Part shown: piece after piece, positions 19,822 through 29,752 of the stretch
Position numbering within the stretch: the stretch's first letter is position 1
How the letters are laid out: every line of letters begins with the position of its first letter
Made by a program: the position numbers and the translations under genes
NCBI RefSeq assembly: GCF_000472705.1
Contig: NZ_AXAE01000008.1
Location: 1 to 64,000 of the forward strand
Direction of reading: 5' to 3'
Origin: Mesorhizobium erdmanii USDA 3471
GTDB taxonomy: Bacteria; Pseudomonadota; Alphaproteobacteria; Rhizobiales; Rhizobiaceae
Length of the DNA: 64,000 bases
Notes under the pieces: model-generated
What the model was told of the DNA's origin: nothing
The model's database searches: none
Seen by the model: the letters and a program-made list of their open reading frames with translations, nothing else

Positions 19822-20583
19822 ATGAGCGATACGACTTCACGCCTGAGCGGCTGGATGGAGCTTGCCAACCCGACGCGCTTCGTCGCGCTGGTGGACAAGG
19901 TCGTGCCGTGGCTGGCAGCAATCGCCGTGCTCGTCCTTGGCGTCGGCCTCTATATGAGCTTCGCCGCGCCTGAGGATTTCCAGCAAGGCATCACCGTCCG
20001 CATCATGTATATCCACGTGCCTTTCGCCTGGCTTGCCATGATGTGCTATACGCTGATGGCGGTTTCCGCCCTTGGCACGCTGGTCTGGCGCCATCCGCTG
20101 GCCGATGTCGCGCTGAAATCAGCAGCCCCCATAGGCGCTGCCTTCACGGCACTGGCGCTGATCACCGGTTCGATCTGGGGCAAGCCGATGTGGGGCACCT
20201 GGTGGGTATGGGATGCGCGCCTGACCTCGGTCTTCGTGCTGTTCCTGATGTATCTCGGCATTATCGCGCTGACCCGTGCGCTCGACGATGCCAGCCGCGC
20301 CGCCTGGGCCGCCGCCATCATCACGCTGGTCGGCTTCATCAACATCCCGATCATCAAATTCTCGGTCGACTGGTGGAACACGCTGCACCAGCCGGCCTCG
20401 GTGTTCCGGCTCGGCGGCCCGACCATCGATCCCAGCCTGCTATGGCCGCTGCTGGTCATGGCTGTCGGCTTCACCGTGCTGTTCTTCGCTCTGCACCTGA
20501 TGGCAATGCGCACCGAAATCCGCCGTCGCCGGGTGATTGCGATGCGCAGGGTAGCGGCGCGGCAGGCCGAGAGGCCGGTCTAA
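19822..20583 (+). CDS. ccmC: Haem exporter / cytochrome c maturation protein CcmC
   Basis: A 253-residue integral membrane protein with six hydrophobic segments. It carries the tryptophan-rich W-G-T-W-W-V-W-D-A-R-L-T motif that holds haem in the periplasm, H-V-P in the first periplasmic loop region (I-Y-I-H-V-P-F-A-W) and the second conserved His in W-W-N-T-L-H-Q. CcmC loads haem onto CcmE. No ccmA, ccmB, ccmD or ccmG is next to it: ndvA is upstream and a convergent unrelated gene begins 4 bp downstream. So it is separated from its usual partners, which must lie elsewhere. Confidence 0.93.
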   Translation: MSDTTSRLSGWMELANPTRFVALVDKVVPWLAAIAVLVLGVGLYMSFAAPEDFQQGITVRIMYIHVPFAWLAMMCYTLMAVSALGTLVWRHPLADVALKSAAPIGAAFTALALITGSIWGKPMWGTWWVWDARLTSVFVLFLMYLGIIALTRALDDASRAAWAAAIITLVGFINIPIIKFSVDWWNTLHQPASVFRLGGPTIDPSLLWPLLVMAVGFTVLFFALHLMAMRTEIRRRRVIAMRRVAARQAERPV

Positions 20584-20587
20584 AGCC

Positions 20588-21646
20588 TCATCCCATCAGT
20601 CCGCGCGCTGCAACCGGCAGCGTTTCCAGTACCGTCTCGCCGTCGATCAGGTTGACCTCGTTGAACAGATTGGTGACGACGCAGCAATGGTCGGGCAACA
20701 CGCGCACGCGCTCCCCAATGCGCAGCTTCGCGTTACCGGAAAGCGTGACGGTGCCATGTTCTTCGCTGAGCCCGGTGACCCTTGCGTCGGGAGCGCTGAG
20801 CAACTCGCCAAAATCCTTCAGACCGAGCGTGTCGCTGGACAGCGCTTTGCTGCCGCTGTCCAGGATGGCGCGGGTCGGCGTCGGGTGGCTGACCACCGTC
20901 GCCAGTACGGTCAGCGCGCAATCGTCCAGGGTGCCGACGCCTTTGGCGACCTGATAGCGGTCGAGATAGATGTAGGTGCCGGGGCGGTATTCGGTGACGA
21001 TGGATGCATCGGCGGAGCGCCACATATCCGGCGTGCCGCCGCTGGAGATGCGTTCGCAGGCGAGAGCCGAAGCGGCCAGCGCCTGCTTGGCGCTGGCAAG
21101 CCAGGCCTCGGCCTCCGCCGCGCGGCCGGCCGCCGGATAGGTCATCAGTCCACCGAAGGCGAGGCCGCCGGCCTTGTCGATCAGCCTTGCCAGCGCAACC
21201 GCCTCATCACTCGTCTGCACGCCGCAGCGGCCCATGCCGGTGTCGCACTCGACCAGCACCTGGAGAGGATGGCCGGCATCTGTGAAGGTCGCGGCAAGTC
21301 CTTCCAGCGTGTCCCTGCTGTCCGCGGTCACCGACAGCGTCACGCGATCGTGCAGCGCCTTCAGCCTGGCCAGCTTGGCGCGGCCCAGAATGTTGTAGGG
21401 GAGAAAAATGTCGGCGAGGCCGGCGTCGGCCATTACTTCAGCCTCGCCGATCTTCTGGCAGGTGATGCCGACGGCCCCTGCCGCCATTTGCTTCTTCGCC
21501 CAATAGGGCAGCTTGTGCGTCTTGATGTGCGGCCTGAGCTTCAGTCCATTCCTGTCGGCATGGGCCTGCGCACGGGCAATGTTGGCTTCGGCGCGCGCCG
21601 CGTCGATCAGGATCGACGGTGTATCGAGATCATGGATGGTCGGCAT
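20588..21646 (-). CDS. PLP-dependent D-threonine aldolase / D-serine dehydratase-like enzyme
   Basis: A 352-residue protein of the alanine-racemase-fold DSD1/D-threonine aldolase family. The N-terminal barrel contains R-P-H-I-K-T-H-K at residues 39-45, which carries the PLP lysine. The C-terminal D-H-C-C motif matches the zinc site of the D-serine dehydratase-like domain. Expected reaction is cleavage or dehydration of a D-3-hydroxyamino acid. It is convergent with ccmC and divergent, by 188 bp, from a sugar isomerase. The exact substrate cannot be read from sequence. Confidence 0.85.
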   Translation of the reverse strand: MPTIHDLDTPSILIDAARAEANIARAQAHADRNGLKLRPHIKTHKLPYWAKKQMAAGAVGITCQKIGEAEVMADAGLADIFLPYNILGRAKLARLKALHDRVTLSVTADSRDTLEGLAATFTDAGHPLQVLVECDTGMGRCGVQTSDEAVALARLIDKAGGLAFGGLMTYPAAGRAAEAEAWLASAKQALAASALACERISSGGTPDMWRSADASIVTEYRPGTYIYLDRYQVAKGVGTLDDCALTVLATVVSHPTPTRAILDSGSKALSSDTLGLKDFGELLSAPDARVTGLSEEHGTVTLSGNAKLRIGERVRVLPDHCCVVTNLFNEVNLIDGETVLETLPVAARGLMG

Positions 21647-21834
21647 CGTTTGTCACCACTGGGAAATGTGCAGGGTTTATGACCTCGAAAGCGCGTGATG
21701 TCACGCGGCCAGCGGCGCGGACCTGTGGTCCATGCGAGAACGCGCGCAAGGCTTGGACAAGCAAGACGGATCGACACCGCATTGGCGTTCGGCTATGCGA
21801 ATGGTCGGAAAAATCGACACGAAGGGTCACGACC

Positions 21835-22521
21835 ATGAAACGCTCCGCCATCAACGAGATCATCCGCGACGCCGACGCTTTCATCCGTTCGTTCGGCTAC
21901 ATCATGCCGCCTTTCGCTTACTGGTCGCCGGAAGAGATGAAGGCGCGCCAGGTCGATTCCTCGGCCATCTACACCTCGCGTCTCGGCTGGGACATCACCG
22001 ATTACGGCCAGGAAAAATTCAGGGAACTCGGCCTGTTCCTGTTCACCGTGCGCAACGGCATCTATGCCGACATGAAGAAGGGCATGGGCATGCTGTATGC
22101 CGAGAAGATCATGATCTCGCGTAAGGACCAGCTGTCGCCGATGCATCGCCACAACATCAAGGCCGAGGACATCATCAACCGCGGCGGCGGGAAGCTGGTG
22201 CTGGAACTGTTCATGCACGATCGCGACGGCGGTATCGATCCCAAGGCGGAGGTCTCGGTGCCGGTCGATGGAACCATCCACCGGCTGCCCGCGGGTGGGC
22301 TGTTGAAACTCGATCCGGGCCAGAGCGTCACACTGCTGCCCGGCGTCTGGCATGCCTTCTGGGCCGAGGGCAAGGATGTGCTGATCGGCGAGGTGTCGAC
22401 CGTCAACGACGATCTTACCGATAATGTGTTTCGCGAGCCGATCGGCCGCTTCTCCAACATCGACGAGGACGTCGCCCCGCTGCACCTGCTGGTAGCCGAC
22501 TATGAGAAGTGGCTGGGGTAG
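21835..22521 (+). CDS. D-lyxose ketol-isomerase family protein
   Basis: A 228-residue cupin-fold isomerase. Residues 104-111 M-H-R-H-N-I-K-A-E-D hold the metal ligands (His104, His106, Glu111), with the fourth His in P-G-V-W-H-A-F-W near residue 174. This is the D-lyxose isomerase family that interconverts D-lyxose and D-xylulose. The open frame extends 72 codons upstream, but ATG 21835 has AAGGG in front and gives the family's normal N terminus. It has no sugar transporter beside it. Its 3' end nearly meets a convergent small gene. Confidence 0.85.
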   Translation: MKRSAINEIIRDADAFIRSFGYIMPPFAYWSPEEMKARQVDSSAIYTSRLGWDITDYGQEKFRELGLFLFTVRNGIYADMKKGMGMLYAEKIMISRKDQLSPMHRHNIKAEDIINRGGGKLVLELFMHDRDGGIDPKAEVSVPVDGTIHRLPAGGLLKLDPGQSVTLLPGVWHAFWAEGKDVLIGEVSTVNDDLTDNVFREPIGRFSNIDEDVAPLHLLVADYEKWLG

Positions 22522-22530
22522 GTCATCTTT

Positions 22531-22806
22531 CTATCCCGGCCGATTGAGAAGCCTGCGCAGTCTGCGCACTTCGACGATCAGGCGAGGAATATCCTGACGC
22601 GCCGCAGCCATGAAATCTTGGTCCGCGACTGTGGCGCCGGTGATTTCGATGTCGTCACCTCGATCCGAGCCCTCGCCAGTTTGGATAAAACTCGATCCAC
22701 TCAGGAAATCGCGGCCCTCGCCCCATGATTTCCAAGGGCCCGGATGGGCTGCGGCGGCCCGGGCTTCCATTTCCTGTAGTTCGAGTTCCGACAGCGATGT
22801 ATTCAT
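22531..22806 (-). CDS. Small conserved protein of unknown function
   Basis: Ninety-one residues, soluble and acidic. The pattern is E-x-x-A-R-A-A-A-A-H-P-G-P-W-K at the start and A-D-Q-D-F-M-A-A-A-R-Q-D-I-P-R-L-I-V-E-V-R-R-L-R at the end. Similar short proteins, with a P-G-P-W block and a final A-x-x-D-I-P-x-L-I/L-x-E-V helix, are common in phages and actinobacteria and have no assigned role. It is convergent with the lyxose isomerase gene and 23 bp downstream of the RDD gene. Confidence 0.6.
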   Translation of the reverse strand: MNTSLSELELQEMEARAAAAHPGPWKSWGEGRDFLSGSSFIQTGEGSDRGDDIEITGATVADQDFMAAARQDIPRLIVEVRRLRRLLNRPG

Positions 22807-22829
22807 GATTGCCTCGTTGGCGGGATTTG

Positions 22830-23693
22830 CTACCGGGCGAACTTGTCGGCCTTCCGATTTCCGAGCAGCAGCTTGCGCTCCAGATGCGACCTGAGCTCAC
22901 CGTAATAGGCCGTAAGGAAGGCCTTTGAATCGATCGGCTCGACCTTGGCGCCGATCTTGCCGCCGATGGTCTCGGCCACTGCTTTCATCGCGAAATAGTC
23001 GTCACGGCGCAGCACTTCTTCCAGCTTGTGCAACTCGGCGATACCATAGGCGTCGAGCTGCGCCGGGCTGAAATGGAAGCGCTTGGCGACCGGGTCTTGT
23101 CGCTGCGCAAGGTCCTCGACCAACTTGACTTTCGGTGCCTCGACCACCCAAGTTCCGGCAAGCAAATCACCAATGCGCAGCCGGTCGCGGTTGAACAGCA
23201 GAAACAGCGAAAACAGCAACGCCCACACCAGGCCGAAAATCGTCGACAGCGTGTCGGCCACGCCGGCGCCGCCGCGCGCTGCGATGATCGACAGCGGCAG
23301 GAAAACCTCGATCTCGCGCATCAGGTTGCGGGCGATGACCTGATCGATGGTGAGGCCCGCACCGCTGCGCGAGGCGACCCGCACGCCGACGATCCGCTTG
23401 CCGGGCGTCGCGGCCCGCCGCCCCGCCTCGAAGGCGATGAAATAGACGTTGCGCAGCAGAAAGATGAAGATGATCCAGACGATGAAGAGCGGCTCCGCCT
23501 CCTTCACGCCAAGGCCGCCGAGGCCGAAGATGACGACGAGGGTAACGGCAATGGCGGCAGCGACGATGATCACCACATCGAGCAGGAAGGCCGCGGCCCG
23601 TGTGCCGGCGTCGGCCAGCTTGACCCTGAGATCGACACCTTCCGGCGTGATCAGGGGCCGTATCAGCGTGAGGGGGGCTCTAGCCGTTGCCAT
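22830..23693 (-). CDS. RDD-family membrane protein
   Basis: A 287-residue protein with an RDD domain in its first half: D-A-G-T-R-A-A-A-F-L-L-D near residue 30 and A-T-P-G-K-R-I-V-G-V-R-V, plus three or four membrane segments. The C-terminal 90 residues are soluble and charged. The frame could start 18 codons earlier, but ATG 23693 overlaps the end of the SpoIIM-like gene by 14 bp, which is typical of a coupled operon. It is the last gene of the MoxR-DUF58-SpoIIM block and is probably a membrane partner of it. Confidence 0.83.
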   Translation of the reverse strand: MATARAPLTLIRPLITPEGVDLRVKLADAGTRAAAFLLDVVIIVAAAIAVTLVVIFGLGGLGVKEAEPLFIVWIIFIFLLRNVYFIAFEAGRRAATPGKRIVGVRVASRSGAGLTIDQVIARNLMREIEVFLPLSIIAARGGAGVADTLSTIFGLVWALLFSLFLLFNRDRLRIGDLLAGTWVVEAPKVKLVEDLAQRQDPVAKRFHFSPAQLDAYGIAELHKLEEVLRRDDYFAMKAVAETIGGKIGAKVEPIDSKAFLTAYYGELRSHLERKLLLGNRKADKFAR

Positions 23694-24699
23694 GCCGCAC
23701 CATGCGGAACAGGTAGAAATAGGCGATCCATAGCGTAAGCATGCCACCGCCTATGGCGTAGCGCACCGCATCGCTGGTGACCGTCTGACGGCCGATGCCT
23801 TCGAGCAGGCCGGCAAACAGAAGCATCACCATGACGCCGACCATGGCGGTCGCCGCCACCCGTCCGGCCTGCGCCGCGGCCGCCATCCTGGTCAGGTCTC
23901 CGGGGAAGGCTATGCGCGTGCCGATCCGCATTCCCGCCGCGCCAGCCAGTGCGATGGCGAACAATTCCGTCGTGCCGTGGATCGACAGCCAGCCGCCGAG
24001 CTCGAAGCCCAGCCCCTTGGCCGCATAGACCTGGAACAGCGCGCCCAGCATGCATCCGTTCATCAGGATGATCAGTACGCTCGGCACCGCGAAAGCGAAG
24101 CCCAGCGCAAAAGCCAGAATCGCCACCTGCGTATTGTGGGTGAAGAGATAAGCGGCAAAGCCGGACAGGAAATGGCCGCCGCCGCTGTCATAGAGCACGC
24201 TGCGCAGCGTCTCGGCCGACGAGTTCGGGTTGCGCCCACCGGCGAGGCTGGGCGCAATGATGGCGTCGTACCAGCGGCTGTCGGAGGCGACGAGCCAGTA
24301 GGCGGCGATAGCGCCGATCACCGTCAGCCCGACCGACACCCAGGTCTCTCGCCACAGATCGCGGATCGCCGCCGGCCAGTCGCGCAGGAAGAAATCGCCG
24401 ACACGCTGCCTCAGGCCGCGCCGTGCGCCATAGAGATAGAAATAACCGCGCAGGCTGAGCGCCTCCAGATAGGCGATCAGCGCGCTGTCGAGCGATGTCG
24501 CCCTGGCCACCGAAAGCGACGACAACGCCGAACGGTAGAGCAGCGGCAGCGACAACAGCTCGTCTTCCGAAAGCGTGCGCGGCGCCCGTTTCTCGACGCG
24601 CGCGAGCAGCGCCTCGAACGCCTTCCAGTCGGCTTCACGCTCCTGGCGGAAGCTCGCCAGCGACTGACGTACCGCATCGGTGCCGGCGGGCAGCGTCAT
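23680..24699 (-). CDS. Stage II sporulation protein M (SpoIIM/DUF95)-like membrane protein
   Basis: A 339-residue protein with a soluble N-terminal part (residues 1-110) and five or six membrane segments. The SpoIIM-family stretch includes F-T-H-N-T-Q-V-A-I-L-A-F-A-L-G-F-A and L-S-I-H-G-T-T-E-L-F-A-I. In non-sporulating bacteria this family occurs with RDD, DUF58 and MoxR genes and is thought to be a membrane part of that system. ATG overlaps the DUF58 stop (ATGA); AAGGAGGAG lies upstream. Confidence 0.85.
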   Translation of the reverse strand: MTLPAGTDAVRQSLASFRQEREADWKAFEALLARVEKRAPRTLSEDELLSLPLLYRSALSSLSVARATSLDSALIAYLEALSLRGYFYLYGARRGLRQRVGDFFLRDWPAAIRDLWRETWVSVGLTVIGAIAAYWLVASDSRWYDAIIAPSLAGGRNPNSSAETLRSVLYDSGGGHFLSGFAAYLFTHNTQVAILAFALGFAFAVPSVLIILMNGCMLGALFQVYAAKGLGFELGGWLSIHGTTELFAIALAGAAGMRIGTRIAFPGDLTRMAAAAQAGRVAATAMVGVMVMLLFAGLLEGIGRQTVTSDAVRYAIGGGMLTLWIAYFYLFRMVRHGNG

Positions 24700-25996
24700 A
24701 AGAGGTTCTCCTCCTTGAGCTGGATATAACGCTCGACCAGTGCGGGACCGAGGCGCTGATGATCGGCCTCTATCACATGCGCGCCAAGCAGCCGCAGTCG
24801 GCCGATCACCACTTGCCGCTCCCGAAGCAGGCCGCCCGCGGTGACCGCGCGGGCCACATCCTCGGGTTTCGTGGGTTGCATGTCGGCCAACGACTCCAAT
24901 TCGACATCCTTCATCAGCATGAACAGCACAAGATGCCGCTCGGTCAGCCGGCCGACGGTTCGCAGCATCAGCTCGGCGCTGATCGGGTCGACGAAATCGG
25001 TGAAGACGATGACCAGCGAGCGCCTGTCGAGCTTTGCCGCCAATGTCGTCAGGGCCAGGGTGAAATTGGTCTCCTCGCTGGAGTAGTCGATCTCGGCCGC
25101 CCGCTTCTGGATCATCATGAAACTCGGCGAACCGCGCACCGCCCCGCTCGAGACGCGCGGCCTGGCGTCGAAGGAGAACAGGCTGACGAGATCACCGCCC
25201 TTGAGCGCGATGAAGGCCGACAGAAGCGCTGCCGTCACCGCGCGGTCGACTTTCGGCACGCCGTCGACCGGCTCGCACATCAGACGCCCGCTGTCGATCG
25301 CCAGCACGATGTTGTTGTTCTCCTCGACCCTGAACTCGCGCGCCACAAGCTTGCCGTGGCGGGCGCTGCGTTTCCAGTCGATCATTCGCCGGCCCATGCC
25401 TGGTTGATAGTCCTTCAGCGCCTCGAACTCCCGGCCCTGGCCGGCCCGCCTTTGCGCGTGGCCGTCGGCGAGCGCGGAGCGCTGCAGCAACGTGATCGCC
25501 TCGTCGCGCGCGCTGCTGACGTCAGGCAGTACCGCCACATTCCGTTCCATCGGCAGGACGACCTGGTTCCAGATCAGCCCGAATGGGCCGGGCCAGCGTA
25601 GCCACAGCCGGTCGAAACTGGCGGTGCCGCGCCTCAGCGCGGTGAATTCGAGGTCGAGCGTGCCACCATTTGCCGGCAATGTGCCGCCTGTGCGGGTAAC
25701 CGGTTCCACACGCTGATCGTGACCGACACGCGCTTGCACCATGTGCGCCCGCTGGCCGAGGCTGGCCGCGACATGCACGGTAAAACGCCCGCCGACACCG
25801 ACCTGCGGCGGTGCCGAGAGACTGGCGCTGAGCGAGGCACGCCCACGCCCAGCCGCCGCGTCGACCGCGAGAAATGCAAGCAGCACGCAGATCCACAACA
25901 GGCCAACATACCAGACATGCGGCAGCGCGAGCGCGATCAGGAAGGCCGGGATCGCCCCGGCCGCCGCAGCCCACACTGCCTTGCCGGTCGGGTAGA

Positions 25997-26000
<4 letters not shown>
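24696..26000 (-). CDS. DUF58 / von Willebrand A-like protein
   Basis: A 434-residue protein with two membrane segments at its N terminus and the DUF58 core in its second half. The hallmark is G-R-E-F-E-A-L-K-D-Y-Q-P-G-M-G-R-R-M-I-D-W-K followed by S-A-R, then V-L-A-I-D-S-G-R-L-M resembling a MIDAS-like start. The start is TTG 26000, which overlaps the MoxR stop as TTGA; the frame remains open far upstream inside moxR but that is not coding. DUF58 proteins pair with MoxR ATPases as vWA-type adaptors. Confidence 0.85.
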
Positions 26001-26939
<939 letters not shown>

Positions 26940-26953
<14 letters not shown>

Positions 26954-28154
26954 CGAGCCTCCTTGTCGTCCAGTCATGCAGCTCGTGCGCTGCTTCATGC
27001 ATTTGAGCCAGGGTCCTGGCTTCGTTCGCGGCCTTGAAGCGACGGCTGAAGCCCTGCGTTTCGCCTCGGTCGCGGGAATCGAGCCAACGGTCGAGCGCTT
27101 CACCCGGCAAGCCTTGCGGTGCGCCGAGCAATGCGCCGGCGCGCGCGCGCATCAGCGTGGCATAGCGGTCGCCGAGCTCCTCGATCCGCCCGGCGCGCTT
27201 CAAAAGCATCGCCGTGGTGTCGACCAGCGCCCGTTTGCCGAAGGCAATCGCCCGGGCCTCGGTGCGCGGCGGTCCGAACCGGCCGAGCCCGTGCAGGAAG
27301 GCAAGTACGGCGGCCGCCAGCACCGACAGCGTCAGCGCCAGGAAGGGCGGCTCGACCAAAAGCTTCGCAAGATCGTATTTCTGCCCGACGCCGTGCAGCG
27401 TCAGGTCGAACATCACCGCGCCCCTGGTTGGCTCCACCATGGCGATGATGTCGAGCGCGGCCGCCGCCTTCCGTGGATCCTTCAGCGCCGCATTGTTGAT
27501 CAGATCGGGGTCGGTCAGGATGTAGAACGGCTCTTTGTCGAGCTCGGTGAGAACCGCCCGGCCCGTACCCGCCGCGATCAAAGGGTGGTCATCCGCCACC
27601 CATTGCAAGTCCTCCGGCGCGGTAATCGTGTGGCCTGCGACGTCGATCTCTCCGACCGAGCCCTTGCCTTCGCCGAGCTTGGCCTTGGCAATGCGGCCCA
27701 ACCAGTCGTTGACGATCGTATCGGGCAGCCGTTCGACCTTCATCTCCCAGCCTTCGTGGTCTGGTTGCGGAATGGTGAGCCATTTGGGCAGCACGAACAG
27801 CGTGGCCTTGCCCGAACGAAGCTTGACGATTCTAGCCAGCGCGGCCGGGTCGCTGTTTGGCGCGATCGTGACGATCAGCAGGAATTCGGACGCCAGGCCG
27901 GAACGCAGAGCCTCCACGCTGCTGACCATGGGGGGTGGCTGCCCATTGGCAAGTTTCAGCCATTCGACCAGCCCGGCATAGCCGGTGCCGCCCTTGGAGA
28001 GCGGCGTTGCGCCGCCTTCCGGCTGACGAAAGTCCGGTGCGTAGGTAGACAGCAGGAAAAATCCCGCCGCGGCCAGCAAGCTGGCAAAAATGCCCCAGAA
28101 CAAGGTCTTTCGGCTGAACGGCTCCTGCATCGCCTCGGCGGCCGGGGCGCTCAT
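26940..28154 (-). CDS. DUF4350 membrane-anchored protein
   Basis: A 404-residue protein with a membrane segment at residues 17-39, a large external or periplasmic domain with the S-K-G-G-T-G-Y-A-G-L-V-E-W-L pattern of DUF4350, a second membrane segment near residues 280-302, and a cytoplasmic C-terminal helical domain. Members of this family occur beside MoxR and DUF58 genes. The stop overlaps the MoxR start, and ATG 28154 overlaps the DUF4129 stop (ATGA). Confidence 0.82.
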
Positions 28155-28777
28155 GTCCAGGCATCCCTGAAGGCGAAGCGCTCGTAGGCGCCGCGCGCCT
28201 GCTGCCAGCCCTCAGCCCCGACGGGTCGACGAGCAAACAGCGCTGCCTCGACGATGCGCGTGATCTCGCTGAAGGCGCTACGTGCCCGCGCGGGCAGCGA
28301 CGGGGCCGTGGCTATGTCGCGCGACGTCAGCGACGGGCGCAGGAAGTCGGGCAGCCGTCCGGCAATGTCAGCGACGCTGCGGCGAAGCAGGAGGTGCACC
28401 GCCTCGTCATAGTCGCCGCGCGCAGCCAGTGCATCGGCCTCGGAAAGCAGGATCTGCGCGGCACTCGCATCGGGTCGCCAGACCTCCTCCGCATCCGTCT
28501 CCTTGCGCGCGCGCCGCCATGGCAGGCGCCATGCCACCCCCTTCGCTTCGAGGGCGACCAGAAGCGCGATGACCGTGACGCCGATGATCACCGCGCCCCA
28601 GAACAGGTAGATCATATAGGGGCCAATTTTCGCCAAAGCGTCGAGAAAAGGCTTCAGCCATTCCGGCGGCACGGGTTGCACCAGCGTCGGCAGGCCAAAC
28701 TGTATCGAATCGTCCGCAAGCAGTTGCTTGTGCAGCTTTGCCAGCCATTCGGCATTTACAGGCTGTGCGACTGTCAC
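28151..28777 (-). CDS. DUF4129 protein
   Basis: About 208 residues. A single membrane segment at residues 53-77 separates an N-terminal outer part from a cytoplasmic DUF4129 domain (A-x-G-D-Y-D-E-A-V-H-L-L-L-R-R-S, then L-R-P-S-L-T-S-R-D-I). I favour GTG 28777, which has GAGG nine bases upstream; ATG 28795 in the same frame is an alternative. It is the first gene of the MoxR block. A longer frame continues upstream but overlaps a divergent gene and is not credible. Confidence 0.78.
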   Translation of the reverse strand: MTVAQPVNAEWLAKLHKQLLADDSIQFGLPTLVQPVPPEWLKPFLDALAKIGPYMIYLFWGAVIIGVTVIALLVALEAKGVAWRLPWRRARKETDAEEVWRPDASAAQILLSEADALAARGDYDEAVHLLLRRSVADIAGRLPDFLRPSLTSRDIATAPSLPARARSAFSEITRIVEAALFARRPVGAEGWQQARGAYERFAFRDAWT

Positions 28778-28924
28778 CCGCTCGCCCCTCTGCATCCGCG
28801 GTTCGTTGCCGACACTGGCAATACGCCTGCACAATTGCAAGTCCACTGGACGAAGCCTTTTAATGTTGGCAGATTTACTGTCGAGGTCGGCCGTTTGGAT
28901 GTGGCGGTGACTTAGGGGGATATC

Positions 28925-29704
28925 ATGACCACTGCGACACTGGGACAACCCGGTCGATTCGAGATCGGCAGGGTGTTCAACAACACATTTGCCGTCATCG
29001 GCCGCAACATCGGGCTTTGCCTTGGCCTTGCGGCGCTGTTTGCCGGTCTGCCAAAACTGGTCACTCAGCTTTTGACCACAGCGACCCATACCGCTGGGGA
29101 TCCGGCCAACCTTGCCTTGGCGACCACAAACTACAAACTTGGCTTCTTTGTTGGCTTCGCGCTCGTGGGGATAGTCTATATCGTCTTTGCGGTTCTGCTG
29201 CAGTCCAGCCTTGTTCGAGCTGCAATCGAGGACCTGAACGGCAAAAGGCCGACTTTCGGGGACTGCATCCGCATAGCGATCCGCTATCTGCTGCCCACTC
29301 TCGGAATTGGCCTGCTTGTCGGCCTTGGCGTGGGTTTTGCCTCGATTGCCTTGCTGGTGCCCGGCATCATCCTCTGGCTCGGCTGGTCGGTGGCGATACC
29401 AGTGCTCATCCAGGAGCGGCTTGGTGTCTTCGGCTCTATGTCGCGCAGCCGCGCTTTGACCAAGGGCAGCCGCTGGTCTCTGTTCGGACTTTTCGTGATC
29501 CTGATCATCCTTGCGATGATCATCCAGTCGATGAGCGCGGTGGTCGTCTACCTCTTCCACGGAATTATCGCCGCCTTTTTGGCAGCCCTGGTGCAGACCG
29601 TGGTGTCGATGGTGATCTCGGTCGCAACGGCAGTGAGCTATGTCGAGTTGCGCCAGGCCAAGGATGGCACCAGCGTCAGCGACCTGGCGGAGATCTTCTC
29701 GTAG
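28925..29704 (+). CDS. Polytopic inner-membrane protein, function unknown
   Basis: A 259-residue protein with about five or six hydrophobic segments and short loops. It resembles the loose group of YciC-like and glycerophosphodiesterase-membrane-domain proteins: F-E-I-G-R-V-F-N-N-T-F-A-V-I near the start, then L-L-V-P-G-I-I-L-W-L-G-W-S-V-A-I-P and S-R-A-L-T-K-G-S-R-W. ATG follows GGGGGA. It diverges from the DUF4129 gene, 147 bp away, and may share regulation with the MoxR block. No catalytic motif is seen. Confidence 0.75.
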   Translation: MTTATLGQPGRFEIGRVFNNTFAVIGRNIGLCLGLAALFAGLPKLVTQLLTTATHTAGDPANLALATTNYKLGFFVGFALVGIVYIVFAVLLQSSLVRAAIEDLNGKRPTFGDCIRIAIRYLLPTLGIGLLVGLGVGFASIALLVPGIILWLGWSVAIPVLIQERLGVFGSMSRSRALTKGSRWSLFGLFVILIILAMIIQSMSAVVVYLFHGIIAAFLAALVQTVVSMVISVATAVSYVELRQAKDGTSVSDLAEIFS

Positions 29705-29752
29705 CTCGGTGGTCAACGCCGTGCGGCGTGAGACGGCGCACGATCCAGGATA

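Noticed and set aside
28151..29716. A 521-residue version of the DUF4129 protein
   Set aside because: The upstream part lies opposite the plus-strand membrane protein gene and has low-complexity sequence; only the last 208 to 214 codons fit the family.
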